From Bordetella parapertussis (GTDB lineage Bacteria; Pseudomonadota; Gammaproteobacteria; Burkholderiales; Burkholderiaceae_C), in contig CAMCTC010000100.1 in the NCBI GenBank assembly GCA_945878355.1, positions 1 to 16,251 of the forward strand: a stretch of 16,251 nucleotides of DNA, read 5' to 3'. This document shows positions 13,531-16,251 of the stretch, piece by piece. Every line of letters begins with the position of its first letter. Positions within the stretch are counted from its first letter, which is position 1. Under the pieces are notes generated by a model that was given only the letters and a program-made list of their open reading frames with translations, was not told the origin of the DNA and did not search any database. The position numbers were made by a program, and so were the translations under genes.

Positions 13531-14097
13531 ATGCCAGCACGATTGATCTATGTGGTCGGCCCTTCGGGCAGCGGCAAGGACAGCTTGTTGCGCTATGCCC
13601 GCGAACGGCTGGCGGACGAGCCGGGCGTCGTCTTCGCGCACCGCTACATCACGCGCTCGGCCGACTTCGGTGGCGAGAACCATGTCGCGCTGACCCGCGC
13701 CGAGTTCAACACCCGGTTGCGCAATCGCTTGTTTGCCCTGGCCTGGGAAAGTCACGGCCACGCCTATGGCGTGGGCATCGAGATCAACCAGTGGTTGGCC
13801 AAAGGTGCCACGGTTGTGGTCAACGGCTCGCGGGAGTACCTGGGTGAAGCGAGGCGGCGGTTTTCGGAACTGCTGGCGGTGACGATCGACGTGCCGGTCG
13901 AGGTGCTGCGCGAACGGCTGCTTGCGAGGGGCCGAGAGGAGGGGTTGGCCATCGAGCAGCGACTGGAGCGCCACCGGTTGCTGCAAAGCCAGATTGCGGA
14001 CGGGCACGTCATCACCAACGACGGGCCGCTGGAGCAGGGCGGCCAAGCCCTGATGGCACTGGTCCGCGCGCACGCAGGGCAGCCGCTGTGCGCGTGA
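13531..14097 (+). CDS. phnN: PhnN, ribose 1,5-bisphosphate phosphokinase
   Basis: This 188-residue protein has a guanylate-kinase-like fold with P-loop GPSGSGKDS (10-18), followed by the acceptor region HRYITRSADFGGENH and ALAWESHGHAYGVG. It phosphorylates ribose 1,5-bisphosphate to PRPP, returning the ribose of the C-P lyase pathway to nucleotide synthesis. AGGAGA lies 6 nt before ATG 13531, only 11 nt after phnM. The length matches the family. Its last 10 nt overlap the start of phnP. Confidence 0.94.
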   Translation: MPARLIYVVGPSGSGKDSLLRYARERLADEPGVVFAHRYITRSADFGGENHVALTRAEFNTRLRNRLFALAWESHGHAYGVGIEINQWLAKGATVVVNGSREYLGEARRRFSELLAVTIDVPVEVLRERLLARGREEGLAIEQRLERHRLLQSQIADGHVITNDGPLEQGGQALMALVRAHAGQPLCA

Positions 14098-14870
14098 CTT
14101 TTCTGGGCACGGGCGCAGCAGGTGGCGTGCCGCTGTACGGCTGCACTTGCGAGGCCTGCGCGCGTGCAAGGGCTGATCCAAGGCATGTGCGCCGGCCCTG
14201 CAGCGCACTGATCGAACACGGCGAATCCCGCGTGCTGATCGACGCCGGGCTGATGGATTTGCATGAGCGCTTTGCGCCGGGTAGCCTGAGCGCCATCGTT
14301 CTGACCCACTTCCATCCCGACCATGTTCAGGGCTTGTTCCACCTTCGTTGGGGGCGCGCCGCGCCCATCGCGGTGTATGCGCCGCCAGACGCCGAGGGCT
14401 GCGCTGACCTCTACAAGCATCCAGGCCTGCTGGACTTCCGTCGACTGGCGAAGTTCGAGTCACAACGCATCGGCGGGTTGAGCTTCACGCCAGTGCCGCT
14501 GGTGCATTCGAAGCCGACTTTCGGCTTCGCCATCGAATCCGCGGATGGCGCGCGTTTCGCGTACCTCACCGACACGCTGGGCCTGCCTCCGCCGACCGAG
14601 GCCTTCCTGAAAGATTGGCAGGCCGACGGTCTGGCGATCGACTGCAGCCATCCACCCCAGGCCGAGACGCCGCGTGGCCACAACGACTGGCCGCACGCGT
14701 TGGCTGCCATCGCCAGTGTGGCGCCGCGCCGCGCCTGGTTGACGCATATCGGCCACGCACTCGATGACTGGCTCATGAGCGCCCAGCCGAACTTGACGGG
14801 GTCGGTGACCGTTGCGATGGATGGTGAGGTGGTCGCAGTAAGCAGTAAGCTGCCATCCGGTTTTTCATGA
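14088..14870 (+). CDS. phnP: PhnP, phosphoribosyl 1,2-cyclic phosphate phosphodiesterase
   Basis: This 260-residue metallo-beta-lactamase-fold enzyme opens the cyclic phosphate made by PhnJ to give ribose 1,5-bisphosphate, the substrate of PhnN. The metal motif THFHPDH (73-79) is clear, with IDAG at 51-54, VPLVHSKPTFGF and FAYLTDT further on. GCTCEAC (18-24) reproduces the C-x-C-x-x-C of the structural zinc site of E. coli PhnP, and LTHIGHALDD may give its histidine. The GTG start at 14088 overlaps phnN by 10 nt; a second GTG at 14094 is possible (shorter by two residues). It overlaps the transporter gene by 4 nt. Confidence 0.94.
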   Translation: MRVTFLGTGAAGGVPLYGCTCEACARARADPRHVRRPCSALIEHGESRVLIDAGLMDLHERFAPGSLSAIVLTHFHPDHVQGLFHLRWGRAAPIAVYAPPDAEGCADLYKHPGLLDFRRLAKFESQRIGGLSFTPVPLVHSKPTFGFAIESADGARFAYLTDTLGLPPPTEAFLKDWQADGLAIDCSHPPQAETPRGHNDWPHALAAIASVAPRRAWLTHIGHALDDWLMSAQPNLTGSVTVAMDGEVVAVSSKLPSGFS

Positions 14871-15739
14871 TGGCCGGGCACGAAGGGATCGCCATCGGCC
14901 TTTCCGTTCTGATGCATGTGACTTGGAACTTGATCGCCCGGCACCAGCCGCGCCAGTCAGAGCCACTGTGGTGGGTGTTGCTGGGCCACCTGGTCCTGAT
15001 CGCGCCCTGGGGCTTTGTCCAGTTCGTCATGGTCGCCGAGTGGAGTCCGCGACTGTTGCTTCTGCTGGCGGCCTCCGCTTGCGCCAACGTGTTGTACTTC
15101 CAGTCGCTCTACCGCGCGTATCAACATGCGCCGGTGGCGTTTGTCTACCCGCTGGTCCGCAGTTCGCCGCTGTTGATCGCCGTGTGGAGCTTGTTGTTCC
15201 TCGACGAGTCGCTGGGCACACTGGCATGGTCCGGCATCGCCATCAGTGTGCTGGGGCTGCTGGTCATGGCCCATACCGCCCGGGGCAACGACGAAGGGCG
15301 GGCGCTGCCCTGGACGCTTCTGGCCATGCTGGCGACCAGCGTCTACTCGCTGTCCGACAAGGCGGCGACGGCGCAGCTTCCCAGCTTCGGCGCGATCGTG
15401 GGTTACCTCAGTGTGGGCTATCTGTCCGCTTGGTCAGCAATGACGTGGCGGCTGCGACGTGCAACGGGGCGTTGGATGCCGGATGCCCGACCGGGCGCCG
15501 CCGTCTTGCTGGTGGGCAGCCTGTGTGTGGGCCTGGCCTACGCACTGGTGATCCATGCGATGCGCACGCTGCCTGCCGCGGAGGTGGTGGCCTACACCAA
15601 CGCCGGCATCGCGTTGGCGACTGTGATGTCGCTGACGCTGTTTCGGGAGAGGACCCGCTGGTTTCAGCGGGTGCTGGCTGTGTTGGTAATTTGCGGCGGG
15701 CTGGCCTGTGTGGGCATTGGGAGAACGCTTCTGGCTTGA
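14867..15739 (+). CDS. EamA/DMT-superfamily transporter at the end of the phn operon
   Basis: This 290-residue, very hydrophobic protein has about ten membrane segments in two EamA repeats. Repeat one ends with YPLVRSSPLLIAVWSLLFLDESL, the usual EamA helix pair; repeat two has SVYSLSDKAA and ends with EVVAYTNAGIALATVMSLTLF and a final helix VLAVLVICGGLACVGIG. DMT proteins move small metabolites, drugs or amino acids, often outward. The ATG at 14867 overlaps the phnP stop (ATGA), so it is co-translated with the phosphonate genes. ATG 14870 is an equivalent start. A role in moving a phosphonate, an amine or a C-P lyase by-product is plausible but unproven; it may replace no known Phn function. 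No clear Rho-independent terminator follows. Confidence 0.85.
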   Translation: MMAGHEGIAIGLSVLMHVTWNLIARHQPRQSEPLWWVLLGHLVLIAPWGFVQFVMVAEWSPRLLLLLAASACANVLYFQSLYRAYQHAPVAFVYPLVRSSPLLIAVWSLLFLDESLGTLAWSGIAISVLGLLVMAHTARGNDEGRALPWTLLAMLATSVYSLSDKAATAQLPSFGAIVGYLSVGYLSAWSAMTWRLRRATGRWMPDARPGAAVLLVGSLCVGLAYALVIHAMRTLPAAEVVAYTNAGIALATVMSLTLFRERTRWFQRVLAVLVICGGLACVGIGRTLLA

Positions 15740-15797
15740 GACCGTGATGGTCGGGGCGAAGTCGGGAAGAGGGCGACAGTCCGCTTACCGTTGCGGC

Positions 15798-15876
15798 CTT
15801 CGTCGGCTTGGTGTCGGGGGATTGCCGGCTTTCACTCCGGCTCGACGAAGCTCAGCTTCAGATCAGCAAGCCGACG
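15798..15876. repeat. Nested and competing inverted repeats after the operon
   Basis: CTTCGTCG (15798-15805) pairs with CGACGAAG (15843-15850), enclosing a small hairpin GCCGG/CCGGC around CTTTCACT. The overlapping CGTCGGCTTG (15801-15810) pairs perfectly with CAAGCCGACG (15867-15876). The two folds are mutually exclusive. It could be an intergenic mobile repeat, a structured RNA 3' end or a recombination site. No T-run marks a classical terminator. The whole gap 15740-15987 holds no gene. Confidence 0.5.
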
Positions 15877-15953
15877 CTCTCGGTACCCAGCCTTCTCCAC
15901 GCTCCGAACTGACGAAACGCAGCCAGGGCCCGTGACAACGACAGGTGTTCCGC

Positions 15954-15982
15954 TTGACGGAATCCCTATGGCGGATCAAAAT
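15954..15982 (+). promoter_or_regulatory. Possible promoter of the terminal toxin gene
   Basis: TTGACG (15954-15959) and CAAAAT (15977-15982) are separated by 17 bp. The toxin start ATG is at 15988, so a transcript from here would have almost no leader; the -35 match is good and the -10 match is weak. Confidence 0.35.
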
Positions 15983-15987
15983 CGCGG

Positions 15988-16251
15988 ATGATTCGCTCGT
16001 TCGCGTGCGCCGATACTGAGGCCCTGTTTCACAGCCGTGCTGTATCCCGCTTCCGCAACATCGAGCGCGTCGCGAGGCACAAGTTGCTTCAGATCCACGC
16101 CGCCACCGAGCTCGCCAGCCTGCGCATCCCTCCGGGCAACCAGCTGGAGGCACTGAAAGCCGACCGCAAGGGCCAGCACAGCATTCGCATCAACGACCAG
16201 TGGCGAATCTGCTTTGCCTGGAAGACCGACGGGGCGCACCGGGTCGAGATC
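15988..16251 (+). CDS. RelE/ParE-fold toxin (HigB-like, plasmid maintenance killer), cut by window end
   Basis: From ATG 15988 the frame stays open for 88 codons to the window edge. The first residues MIRSFACADTEALFHSR, the middle ASLRIPPGNQLEALK and then GQHSIRINDQWRICFAW match the HigB-like/RelE family of ribosome-dependent mRNA interferases (full length about 92-95 aa). Only a few residues and the stop are missing. The antitoxin gene (HigA-like, helix-turn-helix) is expected just downstream, outside the window. This family differs from the truncated HigB at 1490, so the window holds two unrelated toxins often both called HigB. Confidence 0.88.
   Translation, partial: MIRSFACADTEALFHSRAVSRFRNIERVARHKLLQIHAATELASLRIPPGNQLEALKADRKGQHSIRINDQWRICFAWKTDGAHRVEI

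Noticed and set aside
15740..15765. GACC-GTGAT-GGTC as terminator of the phn operon
   Set aside because: Only a 4-bp stem and no T-run; not enough to call.

Overview
The window reads as high-GC proteobacterial DNA, most likely from a betaproteobacterium of the Burkholderiales/Comamonadaceae type. The evidence is the G/C-ending codon use, the tightly coupled GTG/ATGA gene starts, and a C-rich/G-rich hairpin repeat between two phn genes that resembles intergenic repeats I associate with Comamonadaceae. The species cannot be named from this sequence.

The left quarter (1 to about 3800) is a mosaic accessory region with more AT-rich patches and much gene debris. It holds a nucleotidyltransferase (AbiEii-like) toxin gene with two frameshifts, a HigB-type toxin gene cut off after about 60 residues, and one intact vapBC toxin-antitoxin pair. 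Two diverged direct repeats of about 220 bp bracket the higB remnant and vapBC. Each contains paired TGACGGTAAAA motifs and 10-bp phased CGATAGA units. Each ends abruptly in a sequence that reads Ile-Glu-Trp-Glu-stop or a near match, the conserved end of GMP synthase (guaA). I read them as relic attachment sites of mobile elements that integrated in series at the 3' end of guaA. No integrase gene is present in the window. More TGACGGTAAA motifs lie to the right of the second core (3121-3264), so a further element may start there and could include the phosphonate genes.

The centre and right (3789-15739) form one long plus-strand phosphonate operon: phnF, phnD, phnC, phnE, phnG, phnH, phnI, phnJ, phnK, phnL, phnM, phnN, phnP and a DMT-family transporter. 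PhnD, PhnC and PhnE import phosphonates. PhnG, H, I, J and K form the carbon-phosphorus lyase core, with PhnL. PhnM removes pyrophosphate from the ribosyl triphosphate intermediate, PhnP opens the cyclic phosphate, and PhnN phosphorylates ribose 1,5-bisphosphate to PRPP. PhnF is a GntR/UTRA repressor. The leader has three Pho-box-like heptamers at 11-bp spacing, followed by a 14-bp palindrome just before the phnF ribosome binding site. This suggests joint control by phosphate starvation (PhoB) and PhnF. Most genes overlap by 4 nt or nearly touch; the 82-bp phnH-phnI gap holds the hairpin repeat. No phnO was seen.

After the operon, a 248-bp gap contains nested inverted repeats and a possible promoter. 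The window then ends inside a RelE/ParE-fold (HigB-like) toxin gene.
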